A stretch of DNA of 30,939 nt from JBQCEE01 sp051960575. Its GTDB lineage: Bacteria > Actinomycetota > Actinomycetes > Mycobacteriales > Jatrophihabitantaceae. The stretch is taken from the NCBI RefSeq assembly GCF_051960575.1, contig NZ_JBQCEE010000393.1, positions 1-30,939 of the forward strand. The letters are read 5' to 3'. The position numbers and the translations under genes are program-made. Under the pieces are notes generated by a model. That model had not been told where the DNA came from. It did not search any database and saw only the letters and a program-made list of their open reading frames with translations. Shown piece after piece: positions 15,722 through 23,655 of the stretch. Position 1 is the stretch's first letter, and each line of letters starts with the position of its first letter.

Positions 15722-16896
15722 GACGTCAGCTCCGCGGCACGCCGACGCTCGCGTGCGACCACGTCGCCGTGCAGGTCGAGGAACGACCGGGCGGGCAGCG
15801 TGCCCGCGCGCAGGTCGTCGACCAACCGGCGCACCGACGCCGAGGTGACCGGACGCCCGCCGAGGCCGGCCACGACCGTCGAGACGGTGACGGGCAGGCC
15901 GGCGAGGGCGTCGCGCACGTCGGCGCTCACGGGGCCGCCGGCGCCCGGCGCGAGCGCGCGTTCGAGCACCACCACCCGTTCCGCATCGCGCAGCACCGTG
16001 CGCACGGCGTCGGCCGGGAAGGGCCGGTACAGGCCGATGACGAGATGGCCGAGACCCGGCTCGTCCTCGAGCACCTGGGCGACGGTGCCGCTGATCGAAC
16101 CGAGCGTGACCAGCACCGTGTGGGCCCCCTCGACCCGGTGCGGGGTGATCGCGTGGTTCGCGCGTCCGGTGAGCGACCACCAGCGGGTGGTGAGTGCGGT
16201 GAACTCCTCGACCGCCCGCCGCAGGTTCCAGTCGGCGAGCCAGCGCACCTCGGTGAACGCCTCCGGCCCGACCATCGCGCCGATGGTCATCGGTTCGTCG
16301 GGATCGAGCCGTTGTCCGGGCAGCAGCGCCGGCAGGAAGGCGTCGACCACCGCCTGGTCGGGCAGCTCGATGGGCTCGACGGCGTGCGTGAGCACGAACC
16401 CGTCCACACAGACCATGACCGGCACCGACAGTCGCTCGGCGAGCGCGAAGGCCACGGCGTGCAGGTCGACGGCCTGCTGGTTGTCCTGCGCGTACAGCTG
16501 CACCCAGCCGCAGTCGCGCTGGCTCATCGCGTCGCTGTGGTCGTTCCAGATGTTGATCGGCGCGCCGATCGCGCGGTTGGCGACGGTCATGACGATCGGC
16601 ATCCCGAGCCCGGACGCGTTGAACAGCGCCTCGGCCATGTACAGCAGCCCCTGGCTCGCGGTCGCCGTGTAGGTGCGCACGCCGGCCGCGGCGGCGCCGA
16701 TGGCCGCCGACATCGCTGCGAACTCCGACTCGACGGTCATCGCGCGGCACGCCGGCAGCTCGCCCGCCCGGATCATCGTCAGCAGCGCCTCGACGATGTG
16801 CGTCTGCGGCGTGATCGGGTACGCCGGCACGACCGACGGCCGGCACCGCGCGACCGTGCGGGCGATCGCGCGCGAACCCTCGATCTGCTCACGCAT
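15718..16896 (-). CDS. porA: 2-oxoacid (probably pyruvate):ferredoxin oxidoreductase, alpha subunit
   Basis: This 392-residue subunit carries the pyrimidine-binding domain for thiamine diphosphate, with YPITPQTHIVE (26-36), VESEFAAMSAAIGAA with the conserved Glu, and the block TASQGLLYMAEALF. The C-terminal part has the transketolase-like domain (LVTLGSISGTVAQVL, IGLYRPFPADAV). Length and motifs fit the alpha subunit of four-subunit POR enzymes. The chosen ATG overlaps the gamma gene by 8 nt; a longer frame upstream has no family resemblance. Gene order gamma-alpha-beta is common for these enzymes, with delta here fused to the FAD protein. Confidence 0.94.
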   Translation of the reverse strand: MREQIEGSRAIARTVARCRPSVVPAYPITPQTHIVEALLTMIRAGELPACRAMTVESEFAAMSAAIGAAAAGVRTYTATASQGLLYMAEALFNASGLGMPIVMTVANRAIGAPINIWNDHSDAMSQRDCGWVQLYAQDNQQAVDLHAVAFALAERLSVPVMVCVDGFVLTHAVEPIELPDQAVVDAFLPALLPGQRLDPDEPMTIGAMVGPEAFTEVRWLADWNLRRAVEEFTALTTRWWSLTGRANHAITPHRVEGAHTVLVTLGSISGTVAQVLEDEPGLGHLVIGLYRPFPADAVRTVLRDAERVVVLERALAPGAGGPVSADVRDALAGLPVTVSTVVAGLGGRPVTSASVRRLVDDLRAGTLPARSFLDLHGDVVARERRRAAELTS

Positions 16897-17476
16897 CGAC
16901 GCGTGCCCCCACCGCGTCGTAGGCGTCGGCAGCGGCGGCGATGTTCGCGGCGACCAGGTCACCGGCGAACCGCGACCGCACCGCGTCGTCGAGCGCGGGC
17001 AGGCCGATGACGCCGGTCAGCGCGGCGAACGCCCCGAGCAGCGCGATGTTCGGCAGCGGCCGGCCGAGGTGGCGGCGGGCGATCCCGGCGGCGTCGACGC
17101 ACACGACGCGTGCCTGCGTCGCCCGCACGCGGTCGGACAGCAGGTCGGCCGGCGTGCGCGCGCTGTTCACCAGCAGCAGCCCGCCCGGCACGAGCCCCTC
17201 GGTGACGTCGACGGTGTGCACGAGCCCCGCGTCGGCCACGACGACCGCGTCGGGTGCCGTCACCGGTTCGCGCGCGCGGATCGGCTCGTCGCCGATCCGG
17301 CAGAACGCCATGATCGGTGCGCCCATGCGCTCGGCCCCGAAGAGTGGGAATGCCTGTGCCCACCTGCCCTGCCGGAACGCCGCCATCGACAGCATCACCG
17401 CCGCGGTGACCACGCCCTGTCCCCCACGACCGTGCAGGCGCACGTCGTAGGAGGTCTTGCGGTCGGCGGCCGTCAC
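16889..17476 (-). CDS. porG: 2-oxoacid:ferredoxin oxidoreductase, gamma subunit
   Basis: This 195-residue subunit is the catalytic gamma domain of POR-type enzymes, helping to bind CoA. The family start VRLHGRGGQGVVTAA (G16-G21) is intact, followed by FPLFGAERMGAPIMAFCRI, in which the GAERRGG-like block of the family is GAERMGA. The GTG start overlaps the TGA of GAPDH as GTGA and the end overlaps the alpha gene, so the subunits are probably made in step. The Arg/Gly change in the GAERxGx block is within the variation seen for the family. Confidence 0.92.
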   Translation of the reverse strand: MTAADRKTSYDVRLHGRGGQGVVTAAVMLSMAAFRQGRWAQAFPLFGAERMGAPIMAFCRIGDEPIRAREPVTAPDAVVVADAGLVHTVDVTEGLVPGGLLLVNSARTPADLLSDRVRATQARVVCVDAAGIARRHLGRPLPNIALLGAFAALTGVIGLPALDDAVRSRFAGDLVAANIAAAADAYDAVGARVDA

Positions 17477-18471
17477 GACGACGCGACCAGGCGGGTGAGC
17501 TCGACCAGGCGTGCGGTGTACCCCCACTCGTTGTCGTACCAGCCGAACACCTTGGCGAGATGCCCGGACGCCTGCGTCAACGGCGCGTCGAAGATGCAGG
17601 ACGCGGGGTCGCCGATGACGTCGCTGGAGACGATCGGCTCGGTGCTGTACTTCACGCGACCGGCGAGCGGCCCGTACACCGAGTTCGCCTCGAACAGGGC
17701 GTTGACGTCCTCGACCGAGATCTCCTCGCGCAGCTGCACCGCGAGGTCGACCAGCGACCCGTCGACCACCGGCACGCGCAGCGCCACGCCGTCGAGCAGC
17801 CCGCGCACCGAGGGCACCACCTCACCGACCGCCCGGGCCGCCCCGGTGGTGGTCGGGATGATGTTGACGGCGGCCGAGCGGGCACGCCGCGGGTCCTTGT
17901 GCGGGCCGTCCAGCACGTTCTGGTCGTTCGTGTAGGCGTGCACCGTCGTCATGAAGCCGCGCTGCACCCCGAAGACGTCGTCCAGCACCTTGACCATCGG
18001 CGCGACGCAGTTCGTCGTGCACGACGCGTTCGAGATCACGTGGTGCCGCAGCGGGTCGTAGCGGTCGTCGTTCACCCCCATGACGATCGTCGCGTCGACG
18101 TGCTTGCCGGGGGCCGACAGCACGACCTTGCGCGGGCCCGAGCCGAGGTGCACGGCGGCGGCCTCCCGGGTGCGGAACCGGCCCGTCGCCTCGATCACCA
18201 CGTCGACACCGTGGGCACCCCAAGCGATCTCAGCCGGCGACGCGTGGGCGGTGACCGACACCTTGTGCCCGTCGACGTCGAGCGCGTCGCCGAGCTCGTG
18301 CACCTCGTGCTGCCAGGTGCCGAACGTGCTGTCGTGCCGCATCAGGCGGGCCAGGGTCGCCGTGTCGGCCAGGTCGTTCGCGGCCACCACCTCGATGTCG
18401 GCGTCCTCCTGCACCGCCCGCAGGTACGCCCGGCCGATCCGGCCGAGCCCGTTGACGCCGACCCGGATCAC
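17473..18471 (-). CDS. gap: Type I glyceraldehyde-3-phosphate dehydrogenase
   Basis: This 332-residue enzyme interconverts glyceraldehyde 3-phosphate and 1,3-bisphosphoglycerate with NAD and phosphate in glycolysis or gluconeogenesis. The NAD loop is NGLGRIGR; ANDLAD after the second strand points to NAD rather than NADP. The catalytic cysteine is C151 in SNASCTTNC, the histidine lies in VHAYTNDQNVLDG, and WYDNEWGY closes the protein. It is complete. Its place between a USP and the POR genes, overlapping both by GTGA, is unusual: gap normally sits with pgk and tpi. It may be a second, stress-specific GAPDH; the housekeeping copy is not in the window. Confidence 0.97.
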   Translation of the reverse strand: MIRVGVNGLGRIGRAYLRAVQEDADIEVVAANDLADTATLARLMRHDSTFGTWQHEVHELGDALDVDGHKVSVTAHASPAEIAWGAHGVDVVIEATGRFRTREAAAVHLGSGPRKVVLSAPGKHVDATIVMGVNDDRYDPLRHHVISNASCTTNCVAPMVKVLDDVFGVQRGFMTTVHAYTNDQNVLDGPHKDPRRARSAAVNIIPTTTGAARAVGEVVPSVRGLLDGVALRVPVVDGSLVDLAVQLREEISVEDVNALFEANSVYGPLAGRVKYSTEPIVSSDVIGDPASCIFDAPLTQASGHLAKVFGWYDNEWGYTARLVELTRLVASS

Positions 18472-18923
18472 GACGTCGCCGCCGTGGTCGCAGCGGTGCC
18501 GTGCACGACGAGCACGGGGCAGGCCGCGTGCTCGGCGACCTTCGCGCTCACCGAGCCGAGCAGCAGGCCGGTGAAGCCGCCGTGGCCGCGCGAACCGACG
18601 ATCACCATGAGCGCCGTGTGCGACGCCTGGATCAGGGCGTACGCGGGCGAGCCGGTCTCGGCCAGCAGTCGCAGCCCCGCGGGACGATCGCTCCCGAAGA
18701 CCTCGTCGACGGCCTCGGTCAGCAGCTTCTCGGCGATCTCGGGCTCGTAGGGCGGCAGCCCGCTCCAGCCGTAGGTGGAGGTGATCTCGAACGAGGTGAT
18801 CGCGTCGATGCGTGCGTCGAGGGCGCTGCCGAGCCGGGCCGCCCACCGCAGGGCGTCCTTCGAGCCCGGCGACCCGTCGACACCGACGACGATGTGCGGA
18901 CGCTCGCGGTCGGGCTTGGTCAT
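18468..18923 (-). CDS. Single-domain universal stress protein
   Basis: This 151-residue protein is one Usp domain. It opens HIVVGVDGSPGSKDALRWA and has the complete ATP-binding motif GSRGHGGFTGLLLGSVS near the C-terminus, so it probably binds ATP and forms dimers. Between them an insertion around TSTYGWSGLPPYEPE is common in this family. A strong GGAGGAGG lies before the ATG. It is the first gene of the GAPDH-POR operon and its stop overlaps the GAPDH start. It has a clear copy of the shared promoter element and faces PEP synthase across a 229-nt divergent gap. Confidence 0.95.
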   Translation of the reverse strand: MTKPDRERPHIVVGVDGSPGSKDALRWAARLGSALDARIDAITSFEITSTYGWSGLPPYEPEIAEKLLTEAVDEVFGSDRPAGLRLLAETGSPAYALIQASHTALMVIVGSRGHGGFTGLLLGSVSAKVAEHAACPVLVVHGTAATTAATS

Positions 18924-18952
18924 GGTGTCCTCCTCCGGGGGGTGTCCCGCCC

Positions 18953-18992
18953 ACTCTCGGCGCGGCCGTCGGACGCGAGCAGTGCCGAACGG
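18953..18992 (-). promoter_or_regulatory. Shared promoter element, USP-GAPDH-POR operon copy
   Basis: On the minus strand CCGTTCGGCACTGC is followed 20 nt later by GAGAGT, 30 nt before the USP ATG. It differs from the Hsp20 copy by one base in the 14-mer. It would drive the six-gene USP-GAPDH-POR-oxidoreductase operon. Confidence 0.6.
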
Positions 18993-19061
18993 ACAGGGTG
19001 CGGCCCGATCCGTCCGCGGGCGGCCCGTCGCCGCCCGGGTCGGCCCCGGGAGGCCGCCGGT

Positions 19062-19101
19062 CCATTGGGCCCTGCCCACCCCGGCGGCCCGGGTCGACGC
19101 T
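19062..19101 (+). promoter_or_regulatory. Shared promoter element, PEP synthase copy
   Basis: CCATTGGGCCCTGC is followed 20 nt later by GACGCT, about 52 nt before the GTG of PEP synthase. The sequence TGGGC-CCT-GCCCA at its heart is a perfect inverted repeat, which hints that the regulator binds as a dimer. It points away from the copy at 18953-18992. Confidence 0.6.
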
Positions 19102-19152
19102 GTGTCCGTCGCGACGCCGTGTCGTCGCGCCCGGACCGAAGGGACCGCAACC

Positions 19153-21486
19153 GTGACGACCGTGCGCTGGTTCGATCAGCTGTCGCTCGCCGACGTCGCC
19201 CAGGTGGGCGGCAAGGGGGCCAACCTCGGCGAGCTCGTCGGGGCCGGCTTCCCGGTCCCGACAGGCTTCGTCGTGACGGCCGAGGCCTACCTCGCGGCCA
19301 TCGACGCCGCCGCGGTGCGCGAGAAGCTGGTCGCCCTGCGTGCCGGCCTGCACAGCGACGACGACGCCGAACTCGGCGTCACCAGCGCCGAGGCGCAGGC
19401 GCTCATCCGGTCGGTCGACCTCCCGGCGGAGGCCGCGGCCGAGATCACGGGCGCCTACCGGCGCCTCGGCGCGCATGCACGGGTCGCGGTCCGGTCGTCG
19501 GGCACGAGCGAGGACTCGGGCGCCTCGTCGTTCGCCGGCATGAACGCCACCTTCACCAACGTGGCGGGCGAGCAGGACGTGCTCGCCCGCATCGTCGACT
19601 GCTGGGCGTCGCTCTACGGCGCGCGGTCACTCGCCTACCGGGCCTCGACCGGCGTCGAGGAGGAGCCCACCATCGCGGTGATCGTGCAGCTGATGATCCC
19701 GAGCGAACGGTCGGGCATCGCCTTCACCGCCGACCCCGTCAGCGGCGACACCGACACCATCGTCGTCGAGGCCATCCTGGGCCAGGGCGAGGCGATCGTG
19801 AGCGGTGCCGTCGAGCCGGACACCTACCGGGTCGACAAGGCGTCGCTCCGCATCACCTCGACCCGCATCGGGCGCCAGGACCACGAGATCATCCGGGACG
19901 CCGGCGGGTCGGACCTCGAGATCGCCCTCGACCCGGTGGTCGGCGATGCCCGCGTACTCGCCGACGAGCAGATCGTGCACCTCGCCGACCTCGCGCGCGG
20001 CGTCGAGCAGCACTACGGCTGCCCGCAGGACATCGAGTGGGCGGAGGCCGGCGGACGCGTGTGGCTGGTGCAGTCGCGTCCGATCACGACACTCGGCACG
20101 GGTGGCGATGCCGCCACCGAGGGGTCCTCCGGGCCGACGGACGCCGCCGAGGTCGGCCGCATCGTCGCGAGGGGGCTCGCCGCGTCGCACGGTATCGCGT
20201 CCGGGCGGGTGCGCGTGCTGACCTCGCCCGACCAGGGCAGCAGGCTGCAGGCCGGCGAGGTGCTCGTGGCACCGATGACCAGCCCGGACTGGGTGCCGGT
20301 CATGCGCCGCGCCGCCGCCCTCGTCACCGACGGCGGCGGGGCGACCTGCCACGCCGCGATCGTCAGCCGCGAACTCGGCCTGCCGTGCGTCGTCGGCACC
20401 CACACGGCCACGCGCGACCTGCACGACGACGAAGTCGTGACGGTCGACGGCGGCCGTGGCCTGGTCATCGGCGGCGCACCGGTGCGGACCGCCGAGGCCG
20501 TCGCCCCGCCCGCCACGTCGGCGGGCACACCCGCGGCCGAGACGATCGCGACCAGGCTCTACGTCAACCTCGCCGTCGCCGAACGCGCCGAGGAGGTCGC
20601 CGCCACCGGTGTGGACGGCGTCGGGCTGCTGCGGGCGGAGTTCATGGTCGCCGACGCGCTGCACGGCGTGCACCCGCGCCTGCTCATCGAGCGCGGCGAG
20701 CAGCACGTCTTCGTCGAGGCGATGACCGCGTCGCTGCTGACGATCACCCGCGCGTTCGCACCGCGGCCGGTGGTGTACCGCAGCATCGACTTCCGCTCGA
20801 ACGAGTTCCGCAACCTCGAGGGCGGCGAGCGGTTCGAGCCGCACGAGGAGAACCCGATGATCGGGTACCGCGGCTGCTTCCGGTACGTCGACCTGCCCGA
20901 CCTGTTCCGGCTCGAGCTCGACGTGCTCGGCGCGGTCGCCGCCGAGACGCCGAACCTGCGGCTGATGATCCCGTTCGTGCGCACGGCCTGGGAGCTCGAA
21001 CGCTGCCTGCACCTGGTGCGCGAGCACCCGACCGCCCACCGGCTGCCGGTGTGGGTCATGGCCGAGGTGCCGTCGGTCGCCTACTGGATCCCGACCTACG
21101 CCGAGCTCGGCATCGAGGGCGTGTCGATCGGCAGCAACGACCTGACCCAGCTGGTGCTCGGGGTCGACCGAGACTCGGAGGTCTGCGCCGAGCTGTTCGA
21201 CGAGGCCGACCCCGCGGTGCTCGACACCATCGAGCGGATCGTGCGGGCCTGCCAGCACGCGGGCATCACCTCGTCCCTGTGCGGGCAGGCGCCGTCGAAC
21301 CGGCCCGAGTTCGCCGAGTTCCTCGTGCGCCTCGGCATCACCTCCGTGTCGGTCAACCCCGATGCCGCGGACGCGGTGCGGCACTCGATCGCCGTCGCCG
21401 AACGACGATTGCTGCTCGAGGCGATCGCGCCCGAGCGGCACGCCGGCACCGACCTCCGGCCCCGCCACCTCACCCACACCGACTGA
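19153..21486 (+). CDS. ppsA: Phosphoenolpyruvate synthase
   Basis: This 777-residue enzyme converts pyruvate, ATP and water to PEP, AMP and phosphate, and is the entry to gluconeogenesis. The N-terminal ATP-grasp part starts with VGGKGANLGELVGAGFPVP and includes VRSSGTSEDSGASSFAG. The swivelling domain has the phosphorylated H400 in GGGATCHAAIVSREL. The C-terminal PEP/pyruvate barrel has IDFRSNEFRNLEGG, GSNDLTQL and the catalytic C710 in SLCGQAPSN. Length fits PEP synthase rather than pyruvate phosphate dikinase, which is longer. GTG is chosen because upstream codons show no family resemblance and GAAGGGA precedes it. It is divergent from the GAPDH-POR operon, so pyruvate made or used by POR can be linked with the triose phosphate pool. 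Confidence 0.96.
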   Translation: MTTVRWFDQLSLADVAQVGGKGANLGELVGAGFPVPTGFVVTAEAYLAAIDAAAVREKLVALRAGLHSDDDAELGVTSAEAQALIRSVDLPAEAAAEITGAYRRLGAHARVAVRSSGTSEDSGASSFAGMNATFTNVAGEQDVLARIVDCWASLYGARSLAYRASTGVEEEPTIAVIVQLMIPSERSGIAFTADPVSGDTDTIVVEAILGQGEAIVSGAVEPDTYRVDKASLRITSTRIGRQDHEIIRDAGGSDLEIALDPVVGDARVLADEQIVHLADLARGVEQHYGCPQDIEWAEAGGRVWLVQSRPITTLGTGGDAATEGSSGPTDAAEVGRIVARGLAASHGIASGRVRVLTSPDQGSRLQAGEVLVAPMTSPDWVPVMRRAAALVTDGGGATCHAAIVSRELGLPCVVGTHTATRDLHDDEVVTVDGGRGLVIGGAPVRTAEAVAPPATSAGTPAAETIATRLYVNLAVAERAEEVAATGVDGVGLLRAEFMVADALHGVHPRLLIERGEQHVFVEAMTASLLTITRAFAPRPVVYRSIDFRSNEFRNLEGGERFEPHEENPMIGYRGCFRYVDLPDLFRLELDVLGAVAAETPNLRLMIPFVRTAWELERCLHLVREHPTAHRLPVWVMAEVPSVAYWIPTYAELGIEGVSIGSNDLTQLVLGVDRDSEVCAELFDEADPAVLDTIERIVRACQHAGITSSLCGQAPSNRPEFAEFLVRLGITSVSVNPDAADAVRHSIAVAERRLLLEAIAPERHAGTDLRPRHLTHTD

Positions 21487-21513
21487 CCGTCCACCACGTC
21501 CGAGGAGCCCTGC

Positions 21514-22527
21514 ATGCGCGCCGCCGTCGTCACCAGCTTCACCGCCCCGCTCGAGATCCAGGAGCTGCCGATCCCCGAGCCGGGCCCCGGTGAGGTGCTC
21601 GTGCGCATGGAGACCAGCGGGCTGTGCCACACCGACATCCACGCCGCGCACGGCGACTGGCCGGTGCGTCCGACGCCGCCGTTCGTCCCCGGACACGAGG
21701 GCGTCGGCCACGTCGAACGGTTGGGCCACGGGGTCACCGAGCGGTCCGTCGGCCAACGGGTGGCCATCGCCTGGCTGGGGTACGCCTGCGGCGCGTGCCG
21801 CCACTGCATCGCCGGGTGGGAGACCCTGTGCGAGCAGCAGCACAACTCGGGCTACAGCGTGAACGGCAGTTTCGCCGAGTACGCCGTGCTGCCGGCGGCC
21901 TTCGCGACGCCCGTGCCCGACGCGGTGAGCTCGCACGACGCCGCGCCGCTGACGTGCGCCGGGGTCACCACCTTCAAGGCGATCAAGGTCGGCCGCGTCG
22001 CGCCCGCCGACAAGGTCGCCATCTTCGGCGTCGGCGGCCTCGGCCACCTCGCGGTGCAGTACGCCCGCATCGCCGGCGGCATCGTGATCGCCGTGGACGT
22101 CGAGGACACCAAGCTGGCCATGGCGCGCGACCTCGGCGCCGACCATCTCGTGAACGCGAGCCGCACCGACCCGGTCGCCGCCATCCAGGCCTTCGGCGGG
22201 GCCGACGTGGCGGTGGCGCTCGCGGCCAACGCGTCGTCGGTCGAGCAGGCGTACCGCTCGCTCGGCCGCGGCGGGCGGCTCGTGCTCGTCGGGCTGCCCG
22301 CGGACAACGCCGCGGTCAGCGTGCCGATCTTCGACTGCGTGCTGGGGGGCAAGCAGGTCATCGGCTCGATCGTCGGCACCCGCAACGACCTGGCCGACGT
22401 CTTCGCGCTGCACGCCGCCGGCCGCACCAAGATCGTCGCCGTCGAGCGGAAGCTGGACGAGGTCAACGAGGCGATCGACGAGGTGCTGTCCGGCGAGGTG
22501 CCCGCGCGCATCGTCTTCCGCTTCTGA
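21514..22527 (+). CDS. adhP: Zinc-dependent alcohol dehydrogenase (AdhP type)
   Basis: This 337-residue enzyme is a medium-chain zinc alcohol dehydrogenase that would interconvert ethanol-type alcohols and aldehydes with NAD. Catalytic zinc ligands are C38 (GLCHTDIH), H61-E62 (PGHEGVG) and the Cys in LTCAGVTT. The structural zinc is held by C92, C95, C98 and C106. The Rossmann loop is GVGGLGHLAV, with Asp in AVDVEDTKL, which favours NAD. The ATG has GAGGAG upstream, 27 nt after the PEP synthase stop, so they share a message. A fermentative role, turning acetaldehyde into ethanol and recovering NAD, fits the setting, but no acetaldehyde dehydrogenase is seen here. Confidence 0.95.
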   Translation: MRAAVVTSFTAPLEIQELPIPEPGPGEVLVRMETSGLCHTDIHAAHGDWPVRPTPPFVPGHEGVGHVERLGHGVTERSVGQRVAIAWLGYACGACRHCIAGWETLCEQQHNSGYSVNGSFAEYAVLPAAFATPVPDAVSSHDAAPLTCAGVTTFKAIKVGRVAPADKVAIFGVGGLGHLAVQYARIAGGIVIAVDVEDTKLAMARDLGADHLVNASRTDPVAAIQAFGGADVAVALAANASSVEQAYRSLGRGGRLVLVGLPADNAAVSVPIFDCVLGGKQVIGSIVGTRNDLADVFALHAAGRTKIVAVERKLDEVNEAIDEVLSGEVPARIVFRF

Positions 22528-22544
22528 CCCGGCCGGCGGCTGCG

Positions 22545-23549
22545 GTGCGGGCCTGGGTCGTGCACCGGCCGGGCCCGGTCGACGGCGGCCCGCTGGTGCA
22601 GGTCGACCGGCTGGCCCCGGTCCCCGGCGCGGGCGAGGTGCTCGTCCGCGTCCGCTGCTGCGGCGTGTGCCGCACCGACCTCCACCTCGCCGAGGGTGAC
22701 CTGGCCCCGCGGCGTCCGGACGCGACACCCGGCCATGAGGTCGTCGGTGTCGTCGGCGCCGTCGGCCCGGGCGTGACCGACCTCGCCGTCGGCGACCGGG
22801 TCGGCGTGGCCTGGCTCGCATCGACCTGCGGACAGTGCCGCTGGTGCCGGTCGGGTCGCGAGAACCTGTGCCGACGGGCCCGCTTCACCGGCTGGGACGT
22901 CGACGGCGGGTACGCCGAGCAGGTCGTGGCGCGCGCGGAGTACGCCTACCGCATCCCCGACGGCCTGGCCGACGAGCGGGCCGCCCCGATGCTGTGCGCC
23001 GGCATCATCGGCTACCGGGCGCTGCGCCGGGCCGCGCCGCCGCCGGGCGGGTCACTCGGCATCTACGGCTTCGGCGCGAGCGCACACCTGGCGGCACAGC
23101 TGGCCCTGCACGAGGGCCTCCGGGTGCACGTGCTGACGCGCGGTGCCGCGAACCGCGCGCTCGCACGCGAGCTCGGCGTCGACTCGGTCGGCGAGGCGGC
23201 CGACGCGCCGCCCGAGCCGCTCGACGCGGCCGTGCTCTTCGCCCCCGCGGGCGAACTCGTGCCGGTGGCGATGCGGGCGCTCGGCCCGGGCGGCATCCTC
23301 GCCGTCGCCGGCATCTGGCTGTCGGACATCCCGACGTTGCGGTACGCCGACGAGGTCTTCGACGAGCGGGAACTGCGCAGCGTCACCGCGAACACGCGCG
23401 CCGACGGTGCCGAGTTCCTCCGGCTCGCCGGCCGGCACGGCATCACCGCCACGACGTGCGCGTACCCGTTGGCGCAGGCGGACCGCGCCCTGGCCGACCT
23501 CGCCCACGGCAGGTACCGCGGCGCCGCCGTCCTGCACGTCGACGGGTGA
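22545..23549 (+). CDS. Zinc-binding alcohol dehydrogenase family protein (AdhA-like)
   Basis: This 334-residue protein is a second medium-chain alcohol dehydrogenase, starting at a GTG 17 nt after the first. Catalytic zinc ligands are C42 (CGVCRTDLH), H64 (PGHEVVG) and the Cys in MLCAGIIGY; structural zinc ligands are C95, C98, C101 and C109. The Rossmann loop is GFGASAHLAA, and the second strand ends in VLTRG with no acidic residue, which favours NADP. It resembles the mycobacterial AdhA group more than its neighbour. The two dehydrogenases, with different cofactor signs, could move reducing power between NADH and NADPH pools through an alcohol/aldehyde pair; this is inference. Confidence 0.93.
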   Translation: MRAWVVHRPGPVDGGPLVQVDRLAPVPGAGEVLVRVRCCGVCRTDLHLAEGDLAPRRPDATPGHEVVGVVGAVGPGVTDLAVGDRVGVAWLASTCGQCRWCRSGRENLCRRARFTGWDVDGGYAEQVVARAEYAYRIPDGLADERAAPMLCAGIIGYRALRRAAPPPGGSLGIYGFGASAHLAAQLALHEGLRVHVLTRGAANRALARELGVDSVGEAADAPPEPLDAAVLFAPAGELVPVAMRALGPGGILAVAGIWLSDIPTLRYADEVFDERELRSVTANTRADGAEFLRLAGRHGITATTCAYPLAQADRALADLAHGRYRGAAVLHVDG

Positions 23550-23581
23550 GCCGGCCGGGACCGGCACGGGTCGCCGGGAGG

Positions 23582-23622
23582 TCACTGGACCCTGCCCGGC
23601 CGCGGTCGTCCCGGGCGAGGCT
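23582..23622 (+). promoter_or_regulatory. Shared promoter element, USP-nitroreductase operon copy
   Basis: TCACTGGACCCTGC is followed 21 nt later by GAGGCT, about 33 nt before the ATG of the USP. It lies in the 106-nt gap after the second alcohol dehydrogenase, so the USP, nitroreductase and patatin can form a separate transcription unit. Confidence 0.58.
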
Positions 23623-23655
23623 CAGGACGAGGACAACCGGCACGGGGAGGTCGAC

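Noticed and set aside
13346..16672. Plus-strand open frame of about 1100 codons opposite the POR genes
   Set aside because: Low-complexity composition with many His, Arg and Gly and no family motifs; the minus strand has complete POR and oxidoreductase genes.
18990..19010. A second minus-strand copy with CCGCACCCTGT next to the USP promoter
   Set aside because: Core partly matches, but no SANNNT hexamer stands 20-21 nt downstream, so it is more likely chance.
19627..22821. Minus-strand open frame of about 1060 codons opposite PEP synthase and alcohol dehydrogenase
   Set aside because: It is an antisense shadow with biased composition; PEP synthase and the dehydrogenases are complete on the plus strand.
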